A DNA stretch of 64,000 nt from Streptomyces sp. NBC_01717 (GCF_036248255.1 NZ_CP109178.1:3906001-3970000), one strand, 5' to 3'; positions 27,841 to 37,970 are shown, numbered from the stretch's first letter. Numbers and translations: made by a program. Notes: generated by a model not told the origin, from the sequence alone.

Positions 27841-29046
27841 GTGTCGACCACGGAAACCGCCATCGCCTCCGCCGAGGCGCACAGCGCGCACAACTACGAT
27901 CCGCTTCCGGTCGTCGTCGCCTCGGCGGAAGGCGCCTGGATGACCGATGTCGAAGGCCGGCGCTACCTCGACATGCTCGCGGGCTACTCGGCGCTCAACT
28001 TCGGCCATGGCAACCGACGCCTGATCGAGGCGGCCAAGGCACAGCTGGACCGGGTGACCCTGACCTCGCGCGCCTTCCATCACGACCGGTTCGCCGACTT
28101 CTGTACGCAGCTCGCCGAGTTGTGCGGCATGGAGATGGTGCTGCCCATGAACACCGGGGCGGAGGCCGTGGAGACCGCGGTGAAGACCGCTCGCAAGTGG
28201 GGTTACCGGGTGAAGGGCGTCCCGGACGGCATGGCGAAGATCATCGTTGCGTCGAACAACTTCCACGGCCGGACGACGACCATCATCAGCTTCTCCACGG
28301 ACCAGGAGGCGCGGATGGACTTCGGCCCGTACACGCCGGGGTTCGAGATCGTGCCGTACGGCGATCTGACCGCACTGCGTGCGGCGATGACGGACAACAC
28401 CGTGGCGGTGCTGCTGGAGCCGATCCAGGGCGAGGCCGGGGTGCTGGTCCCGCCGCCCGGCTACCTCCCTCGGGTGCGCGAGCTGACCCGCGAGCGGGAT
28501 GTGCTCTTCATCGCCGACGAGATCCAGTCAGGTCTGGGCCGGACGGGCAAGACCTTCGCCTGCGAGCACGAGGGTGTCGTGCCGGACATGTATGTGCTCG
28601 GCAAGGCGCTGGGCGGCGGCGTGGTGCCGGTGTCGGCCGTGGTCTCGTCGGCCGCGGTGCTCGGGGTGTACCGGCCGGGTGAGCATGGCTCGACGTTCGG
28701 CGGCAACCCTCTCGCCTGCGCGGTCGCGCTGGAGGTCATCGCGATGCTGCGCACCGGCGAGTTCCAGCAGCGGGCCGCAGAGTTGGGCGACCACCTCCAC
28801 CAGGAGCTGGGGCTGCTGGTGGGTGGCGGCGCGGTGGAGACGGTGCGGGGTCGCGGGCTGTGGGCGGGAATCGACATCGCCCCTGGTCATGGCACGGGGC
28901 GGGAGATCTCCGAGAAGCTGATGGACCGCCGGGTACTGGTCAAGGACACCCATGGTTCGACGATCCGGATCGCCCCGCCCCTGGTGATCAGCAAGGAGGA
29001 CCTGGACTGGGGCCTGGAACAACTGCGGGAGGTGCTGCGCGGCTGA
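27841..29046 (+). CDS. rocD: Ornithine--oxo-acid aminotransferase
   Basis: 401 residues from the GTG with CGGAGA upstream. It is a class III PLP aminotransferase: EPIQGEAGV, ADEIQSGLGRTGK (PLP Asp) and Lys255 in YVLGKALGGG for the Schiff base, with GEHGSTFGGNPLA typical of OAT. It converts ornithine and 2-oxoglutarate to glutamate semialdehyde and glutamate in arginine catabolism. No arginase or DDAH gene is next to it here. A GATACA near 27788 may be the -10. Confidence 0.9.
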   Translation: MSTTETAIASAEAHSAHNYDPLPVVVASAEGAWMTDVEGRRYLDMLAGYSALNFGHGNRRLIEAAKAQLDRVTLTSRAFHHDRFADFCTQLAELCGMEMVLPMNTGAEAVETAVKTARKWGYRVKGVPDGMAKIIVASNNFHGRTTTIISFSTDQEARMDFGPYTPGFEIVPYGDLTALRAAMTDNTVAVLLEPIQGEAGVLVPPPGYLPRVRELTRERDVLFIADEIQSGLGRTGKTFACEHEGVVPDMYVLGKALGGGVVPVSAVVSSAAVLGVYRPGEHGSTFGGNPLACAVALEVIAMLRTGEFQQRAAELGDHLHQELGLLVGGGAVETVRGRGLWAGIDIAPGHGTGREISEKLMDRRVLVKDTHGSTIRIAPPLVISKEDLDWGLEQLREVLRG

Positions 29047-29092
29047 CGCCGCCGCACCGGTGGGGTCGGGTCGGCCCGCCCCACCGGTGTCG

Positions 29093-30292
29093 CTACAGGA
29101 TGACGTGGGGCAGGAAGCGTGCGTACTCGTCCGTCACCGGACCCGCCGATTCCCGGATGCCGAGCCCCGCGGACTCGTCCTCGACGACCCAGGCGCCCAG
29201 CACGACCCGGTTGCCGTCGAAGTCCGGCAGTGGGGCCAGCTCCTGGTAGCAGCACGGTTCGTCCCGTATCACCACAGGGCTTCCCGGCTCGTGGATCGTG
29301 ACGCCGGCGCCCTCACGGCCGAGCAGCGGCTTGGCGACATAGCCGATGCCACCGCCACCGTTCCCGTCCCCGGCCAGTTCGCGAGGACCGTCGAGATAGG
29401 AGGGCAGCAGATTCGGGTGACCGGGATAGAGCTCCCAGAGGATGGCCAGCAGCGCCTTGTTGGAGAGGAGCATCTTCCAGGCGGGCTCGATCCAGCAGGT
29501 GGTGCCCGTGCCGCCGCCGTTGTCGAGGGTGTCCAGGACATGAGGGCCGAAGCGATCGGTCGCCAGCCACTCCCACGGGTAGAGCTTGAAGCAGCTACGG
29601 ATGAAGCGGAGCCGATCGTCGACGAACCGTCCGGCCAGCCGGTCCCAGCCGATCTTTTCCACGGAGAGCGCCTCCGTGTCGATCCCGGCCTGTTCGGCGG
29701 TCTCGCGGAGATACGCGACCGTCATCAGGTCCTCGCCGAGTTCGTCCCCCTCGGAGTGGGCGAAATGCAGCGGTCCCGGTGGCAGCAGTGCGGCCTGCCG
29801 CTTCCATGCCGCGACGAGACGTTCATGAAGGGAGTTCCACTGGTCGGCGTCCGGGAAGCGGTCCTCCATCCAGAACCACTGGGCACTGGCCGCCTCCACC
29901 AGTGAGGTGGGGGTGTCGGCGTTGTACTCCAGCATCTTCGCCGGACCGGTTCCGTCGTAGCGAAGGTCGAACCGGCCGTACAGCGACGGAAGTTCGGCGC
30001 GGCGCCGCCACGACTCGGTGATCAGAGCGGCCAGTCGCCGGTCGGTGATGCCTAGGTCGACGAAGCGGTCCTGCTCGACGATGTGCGCGGCGGCGGCCAG
30101 GCACATCGTGTGCAGTTCCTCGACCACGTCCTCCAGCGCCTCGACCTCGGGCAGCGAGAAGACGTAGTACGCGCTCTCGTCCCAGTAGGGGCGCAGCGAT
30201 CCGTCCGGGTAGCGGGTCAGCGGATAGACGATCCCCTGCTCCTCGACGGTCTCCTGCCAGCCGGGGCGCGGTTCGGTGGTGCGGCGTTCCAT
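29093..30292 (-). CDS. Glutathionylspermidine synthase-family ATP-grasp enzyme (YgiC/YjfC type)
   Basis: 399 residues, the stand-alone synthetase domain without the N-terminal CHAP amidase of E. coli Gss. Conserved blocks are YDGTGPAKMLEYNADTPTSLVEAA, SNKALLAILWELYPGHPNLLPSYLDG, YVAKPLLGREGAGV and the C-terminal VVLGAWVVEDESAGLGIRES. Streptomyces uses mycothiol rather than glutathione, so the usual substrate name is doubtful; an ATP-dependent amide ligation is all that can be claimed. It is 6 bases downstream of a small lipoprotein gene, with which it forms an operon. Confidence 0.85.
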   Translation of the reverse strand: MERRTTEPRPGWQETVEEQGIVYPLTRYPDGSLRPYWDESAYYVFSLPEVEALEDVVEELHTMCLAAAAHIVEQDRFVDLGITDRRLAALITESWRRRAELPSLYGRFDLRYDGTGPAKMLEYNADTPTSLVEAASAQWFWMEDRFPDADQWNSLHERLVAAWKRQAALLPPGPLHFAHSEGDELGEDLMTVAYLRETAEQAGIDTEALSVEKIGWDRLAGRFVDDRLRFIRSCFKLYPWEWLATDRFGPHVLDTLDNGGGTGTTCWIEPAWKMLLSNKALLAILWELYPGHPNLLPSYLDGPRELAGDGNGGGGIGYVAKPLLGREGAGVTIHEPGSPVVIRDEPCCYQELAPLPDFDGNRVVLGAWVVEDESAGLGIRESAGPVTDEYARFLPHVIL

Positions 30293-30298
30293 GACCGG

Positions 30299-30574
30299 TC
30301 AGCCGCCGCCCGTACCGGAGCAGCCGAAGCCGCCGCGATCGACGGCGGACTTGTCGAAACTACCGCCCTGGACCTTGCCGCCCTTGGAGCTGCCGCCGTA
30401 GTAGTAGGTGCCGTGGCCACTGCTGCTCTTGCACTCGTAACTGGGCAGCTTGGAGTGGGTCACCGGGTCCACACACCGCTTGTCCGGCTCCGATCCGCAC
30501 GAGGTGATCGCGGCCGCGAGAACCCCCATGGAACCGAGCACCACCGTGCTCGACCTCACCCTGCGCTTAGCCAT
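30299..30574 (-). CDS. Small lipoprotein, YgiB-like partner of the synthetase
   Basis: 91 residues. A lipoprotein signal (SSTVVLGSMGVLAAAITSC) puts the lipid-modified Cys at about residue 26. The mature part has two further Cys (KRCVDP, YECKS), a Gly/Ser/Tyr-rich stretch and ends in DRGGFGCSGTGGG. The Cys-spaced segment plus C-terminal RGGFG recall E. coli YgiB (DUF1190), whose gene is also adjacent to a YgiC synthetase. It is shorter than YgiB by more than half, so homology is tentative. Confidence 0.7.
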   Translation of the reverse strand: MAKRRVRSSTVVLGSMGVLAAAITSCGSEPDKRCVDPVTHSKLPSYECKSSSGHGTYYYGGSSKGGKVQGGSFDKSAVDRGGFGCSGTGGG

Positions 30575-30790
30575 GCTTCCGTCTCCCCCATCGTTCCGTT
30601 CCAGCCATAGGACCGTCCGTCAGATTAGATGGCCGCTCGGGAAGGCGGGAACCGGGTACGGCGCAGACCGCCCCGTGGAGTCCGCATGTGTTTTTTGGGC
30701 TGATCTGCACACCCGGTTCCGCGGTGTGCTTCGGTACGGTCTCCGTTCTCCGGGCCGTTGCCGCGCGGGCCGCCGTGGGGTCGCCGGTTG

Positions 30791-32194
30791 CTACGACAGC
30801 ACCCGGCAGAGTGCTTCCAGAGCGCCCGTCCAGGCGCTGTCGGTCGGGGCGCCGTAGCTGATGACCAGTGCGTCGTTTCCCGCCTCCGCGTCCGCGTGCC
30901 GGAAGCGGGCCATGCCTTCCAGGGCCAGTCCCTGGAAGGCCGCGGCCTGGATCACCGATCGCTCGTTGCCGTCCGGGAGTTCGAGGACGGCGTGCAGACC
31001 GGCTGCGATGCCGCTGATCCGCAGTGCGGGGGCCTGTTCCGCGAGCGCCGCGACGAGCTGGTCGCGGCGCCGTCGGTAGCGCAGCCGCATCGAGCGCACA
31101 TGACGGTCGTACGCACCGGACTCGATGAACTCCGCGAGCGTCAGCTGGTCCGGCGCGCTCGACACCCAGTCGATCTCGCCCTTCGCCTCGGCCACCTCCT
31201 TCACCAACTCCTGCGGCAGCACCATCCAGGCCAGCCGAAGCCCCGGCGCCAGGGACTTGCTGGTCGTCCCCATATAGACGACCCGTTCCGGGTCGAGGCC
31301 CTGGAGGGCACCGACCGGCTGCCGGTCGTAGCGGAACTCGCCGTCGTAGTCGTCCTCCAGGATCAGACCGCCCGTACCCCGTGCCCAGTCCACGGCCGCG
31401 GCCCGCCGGTCGGGATGGAGCGGCACCCCTGTCGGGAACTGGTGCGCGGGAGTCATCAGCACCGCGCCCACCCCGCGCATCCCGATCAGCTCCCCGGTCC
31501 GGGAGCCGAGTCCGTCGAGCGGCAGGCAGGGAGTGCGCAGGCCGGCGTCCGCGAGCAGATTCCAGTGCGCTTCCAGTCCGTACGACTCGACAGCCACCTC
31601 CCGCACCCGCCGCTTCCGCAACACCTTCCCCATCAGCATCAGCCCATGGAGGAAGCCGGAACAGATCACGATCCGCTCCGGGTCCGCGTACACCCCGCGG
31701 GCCCGCGCCAGATAGTCGGCCAGTACCGTGCGCAGCTCGATGCGTCCGCGCGGATCGCCGTATCCGAAGGCGTCGTTGGGCGCGGCGGTCAGGGCGCGCC
31801 GGGCCGCCTTGAGCCAGTCGGCGCGCGGGAACGTCGACAGGTCGGGCGACCCGGGCATCAGGCTGTAGGCGGGCCGGCGCCGCACCGGCCGGGAGCGCGG
31901 GGCCGTCGCAGCCGGCCGACGTGGCTCGGCCCGCTGCGCGACCCGGGTGCCCGAACCCTGCCGGGCGGTGAGCCAGCCCTCGGCGACCAGCTCGGCGTAG
32001 GCGTCGGCCACGGTGTTCCGGGCGATCCCCAGGTCGGCGGCGAGCGTGCGGGACGACGGCAGCCGGGTCCCGGGCGTCAGCCGCCCGGTCCGTACGGCCT
32101 CCCGCAGCGCGTTCATCAGCCCGGCCCGCAGCCCCGCCGCGCCTGCCGGGTCGATGTGCAGGTCGGCTCCGAAAGTGGCCCAGGAATCCTTCAT
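30791..32194 (-). CDS. MocR-type GntR/aminotransferase fusion regulator
   Basis: 467 residues. N-terminal GntR winged helix: LMNALREAVRTGRLTPGTRLPSSRTLAADLGIARNTVADAYAELVAEGWLTARQGSGTRV. From about residue 110 there is a fold-type I aminotransferase-like domain with Lys313 in TTSKSLAPG for PLP, and the NxxxY-type YGDPRG near its start. MocR proteins sense PLP or amino compounds and regulate adjacent genes. It is divergent from the CMD/PEP-mutase pair across 47 bp, its likely targets. Confidence 0.9.
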   Translation of the reverse strand: MKDSWATFGADLHIDPAGAAGLRAGLMNALREAVRTGRLTPGTRLPSSRTLAADLGIARNTVADAYAELVAEGWLTARQGSGTRVAQRAEPRRPAATAPRSRPVRRRPAYSLMPGSPDLSTFPRADWLKAARRALTAAPNDAFGYGDPRGRIELRTVLADYLARARGVYADPERIVICSGFLHGLMLMGKVLRKRRVREVAVESYGLEAHWNLLADAGLRTPCLPLDGLGSRTGELIGMRGVGAVLMTPAHQFPTGVPLHPDRRAAAVDWARGTGGLILEDDYDGEFRYDRQPVGALQGLDPERVVYMGTTSKSLAPGLRLAWMVLPQELVKEVAEAKGEIDWVSSAPDQLTLAEFIESGAYDRHVRSMRLRYRRRRDQLVAALAEQAPALRISGIAAGLHAVLELPDGNERSVIQAAAFQGLALEGMARFRHADAEAGNDALVISYGAPTDSAWTGALEALCRVLS

Positions 32195-32241
32195 GGGAAT
32201 GGACCATACTCCTGCGCCATCTGCCCCGTAGCGTCGTACCC
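32195..32241. promoter_or_regulatory. Divergent, probably leaderless promoters
   Basis: TATGGT on the minus strand (32208-32203) is 8 bases before the MocR ATG, and TAGCGT on the plus strand (32229-32234) is 7 bases before the CMD ATG. With only 47 bp between genes, neither has an SD, and both transcripts would begin at or near the start codon. A single bound MocR dimer could affect both. Confidence 0.55.
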
Positions 32242-32754
32242 ATGACGACGAACGAACACAACCACCCGACCTCCGACTACGCCCCCGAACACAGCCCCCG
32301 CATGCAGTGGGCCGAGCTCGCCCCCGACGTCTTCAAGGCCATGGTCCGGCTGGAGACAGCATCCCGTAAGGGCCTGGACCCGATCCTCGCCGAGCTGGTG
32401 AAGATCCGTGCCTCGCAGCTCAACCACTGCGCGTTCTGCCTCGACATGCACACCAAGGACGCGCTCGCGGCGGGCGAGTCGGTCGAGCGGATCGTCCAGC
32501 TCAGCGCGTGGGAGGAGTCGCGGCACTTCTACACGGAGAAGGAGGTCGCGGCGATCGAGCTGACGGAGGCCGTGACGGTCCTGACCGACGGTTTCGTGCC
32601 GGACGACGTGTACGAGAAGGCCGCAAAGCACTTCGACGAGGCCGAGCTGGCCCAGCTGATCGCCGCCATCACGGTGATCAACGCCTGGAACCGGTTCTCC
32701 GTGGCCACTCGCATGGTCCCCGGCCACTACGCTCCCAGCGACACCAAGCACTGA
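32242..32754 (+). CDS. Carboxymuconolactone decarboxylase (AhpD-like) family protein
   Basis: 170 residues. The CMD core holds HCAFCLDMHTKDAL: Cys63-x2-Cys66 and His70, the AhpD-type redox/proton relay. Proteins of this group are alkylhydroperoxidase-like, acting with thioredoxin-like or lipoyl donors. The presence of CxxC points to peroxide or redox chemistry rather than lactone decarboxylation. It is first in a short unit with the PEP-mutase homologue and divergent from MocR. Confidence 0.88.
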   Translation: MTTNEHNHPTSDYAPEHSPRMQWAELAPDVFKAMVRLETASRKGLDPILAELVKIRASQLNHCAFCLDMHTKDALAAGESVERIVQLSAWEESRHFYTEKEVAAIELTEAVTVLTDGFVPDDVYEKAAKHFDEAELAQLIAAITVINAWNRFSVATRMVPGHYAPSDTKH

Positions 32755-32828
32755 CCCGGACCGCGGAGCGTCGCCGCCCCGCCGCCGCGCCGTCCCTCCT
32801 CCGCCTCGCCTCTCCCGGGAGTCCCGCG

Positions 32829-33557
32829 ATGACCGTCTCCGTCTTCCGCGACCTGCACCACGGCCGCACCCCCGGAGACCCGCTGGTCCTCCCCGGCCCA
32901 TGGGACGCCGCGAGCGCCCGTGTCCTCGCCGACGCCGGTTTCCCGGCGCTCGCCACGCCGAGCGCCGGGGTCGCGGCCTCGCTCGGGTACGAGGACGGGG
33001 CGACACCCGCCGCCGAGATGTTCGCGGCCGTGGCCCGGATCGTGCGCGCCGTTCCCGTACCCGTCTCGGCGGACATCGAGGCCGGTTACGGGCTGCCGCC
33101 GAAGGAACTCGTGGAGCGGCTCCTCGACACCGGTGCGGTCGGCTGCAACCTGGAGGACTCGGCCGACGGCGTCCTGAAGGACCCGCAGCGGCAGGCGGAC
33201 CGGCTGGCGGAGGTACGCGCGGTCGCGGGCGATCAGCTCTTCGTCAACGCTCGCGTCGATACGTACGTACGCGGCGTCCCGGACGGCACCGACCCGGAGA
33301 CGGAGACGATCGCCCGCGCCCGGCTGTATGCGGCAGCCGGTGCGGACTGCGTCTACCCGATCGCCGCACCGCCCGAGTCCCTTCCCCGCCTGGCCGCCGC
33401 CATCCCGGCGCCGCTCAACGTCTTCGCCCTGCCGGACGGCCCGACCCCGCGCCGCCTCGGCGAACTGGGCGCCACCCGCATCACGTTCGGCCCCGGGCTG
33501 CAGCGCCAGGCCATGGCAGCCGTCCGCCTGATCGCCGACCGGCTGCACGCGCTGTAA
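32829..33557 (+). CDS. Isocitrate lyase/PEP mutase superfamily protein
   Basis: 242 residues. The TIM-barrel family signatures are LVLPGPWDAASARVLADAGFPALATPSAGVAASLGYED, VSADIEAGYG (metal-binding Asp/Glu), NLEDSADG and FVNARVDTYVRG. It lacks the KKCGH of true isocitrate lyase, so it is a C-C or P-C lyase of the oxaloacetate-hydrolase/carboxyphosphonoenolpyruvate-mutase type with unknown substrate. GGGAG lies 6 bases before the ATG. It follows the CMD gene by 74 bp. Confidence 0.87.
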   Translation: MTVSVFRDLHHGRTPGDPLVLPGPWDAASARVLADAGFPALATPSAGVAASLGYEDGATPAAEMFAAVARIVRAVPVPVSADIEAGYGLPPKELVERLLDTGAVGCNLEDSADGVLKDPQRQADRLAEVRAVAGDQLFVNARVDTYVRGVPDGTDPETETIARARLYAAAGADCVYPIAAPPESLPRLAAAIPAPLNVFALPDGPTPRRLGELGATRITFGPGLQRQAMAAVRLIADRLHAL

Positions 33558-33591
33558 CCTCCCGCCGCCCGCGCACCGAGCCCGCCAGGGC

Positions 33592-34974
33592 CTAGCCGTG
33601 GGCCTGTCCGCCCCCGAAGGCAGCCAGGGTCCGTTCCAGCATCGGCATGGCCCGCACCACGTTGCGGGAGCGGATCAGGGCGTCCCAGGCGGGTTCGAAC
33701 TTCTTCCAGCCGCCCGCGTACGCCAGGTGCCTCAGCCGCTCGTGCGTGCCCGGCTGTGCGGCCGCGCCGCGCCAGATGTTCGACCAGCGGTAGAAGTCCC
33801 GGTACGCGCGCCAATAGCCGTCCTCCAGCTGACGCGAGGTCATCCCCTTCGGACGGTGGACGACATGGCGGGTGTCGTAGAGATCCCAGTCCCGGTGGAC
33901 GATCCGGTCCTCGGCCTCCATCTGCTTCCACAGGCCGGTGGACGGATACGGCGTCATGATGTGAAAGGTGGCCGTCTCGATGCCCTGCTCGACGGCCCAC
34001 TCCACCGTCCGGTCGAAGACGTCCGGGCCGTCGTGGTCGAGGCCGAAGACAAAGCTGGCGTTGACCATGACACCGGCGTCATGGAGCCGGCGGACGGCGG
34101 CGCCGTAGTCCTTGCCGATGTTCTGGTCCTTGCGGCGTTCGGCGAGATTCGCGCTGTTGACGGTCTCGAAGCCGACGAACAGGCTACGCAGCCCCGCGTC
34201 CACGGCCCGCTCCAGCAGGTCCGGCTGGAGTACGGACTTCACGGTGCCGGCCGCCTGCCAGAGCCGTCCCATTCCGGCCATCCCGTCGAAGAGCGCCTCG
34301 GCGAAGCGCCGGTTGCCGAGCAGATGATCGTCGAGGAAGTAGAGGTGCTTGCCGGGCAGCCGCTCGATCTCGGCGAGAGCGTCGTCCACGGCCTGGGTGT
34401 AGAAGGACTTGCCGCCCTCGAAGAACGCGTCCTTGTAGCAGAAGTCGCAGTGGTGCGGGCAGCCGCGCGAGACGACGATCGAGTTGGGCACCAGATACAG
34501 GTTCCGCTTGATCAGGTCCCGTCGTACGGGCGGCAGTCCGGCCAGGGTGCGCAGCCTGGAGTCGTACCGGCGGCCCGGCACACCGTCCCGGAACTCCTTC
34601 AGGAACAGCGGCCAGGTGTCCTCCCCCGGCCCGGTGAAGATCGTGTCCGCGTGCGCCGCCGCCTCGTCCGGGAGCGAGGTCACATGGAGGCCGCCCATGG
34701 CGACGTGGACACCTCGGGCGCGGAAGTGGTCGGCTATCTCGTAGCTGCGCCGGGCGGAGGTGATGTACGGCTGGACGACCAGCAGATCGGGGCTGTCGAG
34801 CGCCTCGATGTCGACGCGTTCGACATGCTCGTCGAGGAGCGTCACCTCGTCGTCCGGATCCAGGTAGCCGGCGAGGGTCGCCAGGCCGAGCGGCGGGAAG
34901 AGCGAGTACTTGATGGGCCGGAAGAGCGGGCTGGTCGCCTCGGTCAGGGCCGGAAGAATCATCGTCACGCGCAT
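33592..34974 (-). CDS. Cobalamin-binding radical SAM enzyme
   Basis: 460 residues from the ATG at 34974. The N-terminal B12-binding fold (MRVTMILPALTEATSP ... FPPLGLATLAGYL ... HVAMGGLHVTSLPDEA) is followed by the radical SAM motif Cys172-x3-Cys176-x2-Cys179 (SRGCPHHCDFCY) and the GFETVNS segment. The cobalamin domain lacks an evident DxHxxG, as in many class B enzymes. Such proteins methylate unactivated carbons or rearrange rings, but the substrate is not deducible. Neighbours (mdh upstream on the same strand, beyond a terminator) give no hint, and it is not in a biosynthetic cluster. Confidence 0.88.
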   Translation of the reverse strand: MRVTMILPALTEATSPLFRPIKYSLFPPLGLATLAGYLDPDDEVTLLDEHVERVDIEALDSPDLLVVQPYITSARRSYEIADHFRARGVHVAMGGLHVTSLPDEAAAHADTIFTGPGEDTWPLFLKEFRDGVPGRRYDSRLRTLAGLPPVRRDLIKRNLYLVPNSIVVSRGCPHHCDFCYKDAFFEGGKSFYTQAVDDALAEIERLPGKHLYFLDDHLLGNRRFAEALFDGMAGMGRLWQAAGTVKSVLQPDLLERAVDAGLRSLFVGFETVNSANLAERRKDQNIGKDYGAAVRRLHDAGVMVNASFVFGLDHDGPDVFDRTVEWAVEQGIETATFHIMTPYPSTGLWKQMEAEDRIVHRDWDLYDTRHVVHRPKGMTSRQLEDGYWRAYRDFYRWSNIWRGAAAQPGTHERLRHLAYAGGWKKFEPAWDALIRSRNVVRAMPMLERTLAAFGGGQAHG

Positions 34975-35051
34975 GACAGCCCAGACTGCGCAACCCGTGT
35001 CCGCAGTTCCCACCCACGGCCGTTCCCGCCGGCGGCCATGTACGAACGCAG

Positions 35052-35083
35052 CCGCCCCCGGCAGCGACTGCTGCCGGGGGCGG
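35052..35083 (-). terminator. Terminator of mdh
   Basis: Perfect 13-bp stem, CCGCCCCCGGCAG (35052-35064) with its complement at 35071-35083 and a 6-nt loop, 28 bases after the mdh stop. It separates mdh from the radical SAM gene. Confidence 0.85.
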
Positions 35084-35110
35084 TGAGGTACGCGCCAGGA
35101 GGCGTACGGA

Positions 35111-36262
<1,152 letters not shown>

Positions 36263-36278
36263 TCACCGGGGCCGCGTC

Positions 36279-37406
36279 TCACCCGGCAGCGTCGGTGCAC
36301 CCCTTCGTCCCGGACACGAGCGTCGCGCAGGCCCTGGCGTCCGTGGCCTTCTTGACGGCGACCATGGGGGTGTACGCGTCGGTGTCCGTGCCGGCGTCCA
36401 CGGCGCCGTGCTGCCCCGCGGCTCCGCCTGCGGTGATCCGGACCGTGTCGCCCGGGGTGGCCCTGGTGACCCGGGCCCACGCCGCCGCACACGTCTCGCT
36501 GTAGCGCACCTCGACGAGGCTTCCGCCGACCGTGACGCTTGCGGCCGTACGGGCGAACCTGCCGCCGCACCCCATGTCCTCCGGATCCTTCCCCGTGCAG
36601 TCGGCGCCACTGCACCTGACGCCGTCCGGCAGCTCGGCCGCGCGCGGACTCGGCGACGCCGACGGGGTGGCCGCGTCCTTCCTGTCGTTGTCGTCACCGC
36701 CCGGGACGGTCAGGAGTACCGCGGCGGCTGTCACCATCAGCGTGCCCACCACGCCGGTGAGGAACACGGTCAGCTTGCGGCGGTCGACCGGCTTCCGCGC
36801 ACCGCCGCCGTGTTGCGGCTGCGGCGGCCCTGCAGCGGATCCGTATGCGTCTGTGGATCCAGCACCCGGGCGCGCCCGTGACTGCTGCGGCACGCGCGGG
36901 GATGTCCCGCGCTGAATCGGTACGGACGGTGCGCGACCCCCGTCGCGCCCACCCGCATCCCGGTCTGCGCCCGGGTCCGTATCCGCGTCCGCAGCTGTGC
37001 CGACGCCCGTGCCGGTGACCGCTCCGGCGGAGCGGCGGCTCCCGCCATGGCCCACCGGGCTCGGCCCGAACTCGCCGAGCGCCGCACGCGCCTGGGCGAT
37101 CCGGATGCCCTCCATCGTCATGTCGTGGCGCATCTCGGCGCGGCTCCAGGCCCGCTCCGCCAGCTCCCACATGGTCGTCAGATGCACCTGATCGGTGCCC
37201 GTGACCTCGGCGAGAGCAACGATCGCCCGCTTGGGCGCGAGCAGCCGACCGTTCAGATAGCGCTCCCACGACGTCTTGCTGTAGCCCGTGCGGTCAGCAA
37301 CCGCGGCGATGCCCAGACCACTGCGGTCGATGAGTCTGCGAAGCTGGCCGGCGAACTCCCTGACCTGTGGGTCGAGTTCCTCCGGTAGTGCCTTCCAACG
37401 AGGCAT
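36279..37406 (-). CDS. XRE-family DNA-binding membrane protein with DUF2690 domain
   Basis: 375 residues. N-terminal helix-turn-helix (FAGQLRRLIDRSGLGIAAVADRTGYSKTSWERYLNGRLLAPKRAIVALAEVTG), then a long disordered Gly/Asp/Arg-rich linker, one membrane helix (LTVFLTGVVGTLMVTAAAVLLTV) near residue 220, and an external DUF2690 domain with five Cys (VRCSGADCTGKDPEDMGCGG ... SETCAAAW). It is a one-protein transmembrane regulator architecture expanded in Streptomyces. Targets and ligand are unknown. Confidence 0.87.
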   Translation of the reverse strand: MPRWKALPEELDPQVREFAGQLRRLIDRSGLGIAAVADRTGYSKTSWERYLNGRLLAPKRAIVALAEVTGTDQVHLTTMWELAERAWSRAEMRHDMTMEGIRIAQARAALGEFGPSPVGHGGSRRSAGAVTGTGVGTAADADTDPGADRDAGGRDGGRAPSVPIQRGTSPRVPQQSRARPGAGSTDAYGSAAGPPQPQHGGGARKPVDRRKLTVFLTGVVGTLMVTAAAVLLTVPGGDDNDRKDAATPSASPSPRAAELPDGVRCSGADCTGKDPEDMGCGGRFARTAASVTVGGSLVEVRYSETCAAAWARVTRATPGDTVRITAGGAAGQHGAVDAGTDTDAYTPMVAVKKATDARACATLVSGTKGCTDAAG

Positions 37407-37789
37407 TACTTCCCCCTCAGTTCCCCCGAACGTGCCTGATGTACCCCGCTCTGTCGTTCCCCCTTGTCCCGGTACGGCGGCCTACCGTTCCGGACTACCC
37501 AGGAGGATGTACAAAGGCAGGCGGTCAGTTCCTGGAGAGGGAGCGCACCGAATCATTGGGGAGTTCGGCTCGCACCGTCGCGCGCCCCCTGCCCCGCCCT
37601 GCGTTGCCGTGCCGGTCTGCCGCCGTTGCGCAGCGATCACACCGTGGCGGAACGGTCACTTCCGTGCCACAGGCCACAGGGTTCCCTTGAACCGTCGTTC
37701 CTCGTCGGCGAGGCTGGATCCAGGTCGGGGCAAGGCCGCTCAAGTCACCGCTTTCCGGAGCTCCTTCGCTCCCGTGGGCCCCGGCCGCA

Positions 37790-37825
37790 GGTGTCCGTCC
37801 CTTATCGGGGGAGGGGACGGACACC
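37790..37825. repeat. 12-bp perfect inverted repeat
   Basis: GGTGTCCGTCCC (37790-37801) and GGGACGGACACC (37814-37825) with a 12-nt loop. It may be a second terminator for the DUF3017 gene or a structured RNA element. No coding context explains it. Confidence 0.55.
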
Positions 37826-37879
37826 ACCTGAACTCAGCGGACGCCATCTCCTGGCCGCGGTCTGCTGCGCAAAAGCCGC

Positions 37880-37914
37880 GGCCCCCTGGCACCCGGAGTG
37901 AGTGCGAGGGGGCC
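37880..37914 (-). terminator. Terminator after the folD-DUF3017 unit
   Basis: GGCCCCCT (37880-37887) pairs with AGGGGGCC (37907-37914). An inner GCA/TGC pairing follows a G-G mismatch. It is 57-91 bases downstream of the DUF3017 stop. Confidence 0.7.
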
Positions 37915-37970
37915 GGTTCGCGCTGCGAGGAGTACGTGGCGTCCTGGACGTACTCGGCGTCGTACGGGAG

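Larger units (their letters stand above)
37407..37970. other. Large intergenic region with two hairpins
   Basis: 564 bp between the XRE gene start and the DUF3017 gene end, both on the minus strand. It holds the terminator at 37880-37914, a second 12-bp inverted repeat at 37790-37825 and presumably the XRE promoter. The open frames on either strand lack gene-like codon bias, so I call no gene. AGGAGG at 37501-37506 is an isolated SD-like word. Confidence 0.5.

Noticed and set aside
37407..37970. A gene in the 564-bp gap upstream of the XRE gene
   Set aside because: Open frames on both strands lack the third-position GC bias, plausible start sites and recognisable domains.
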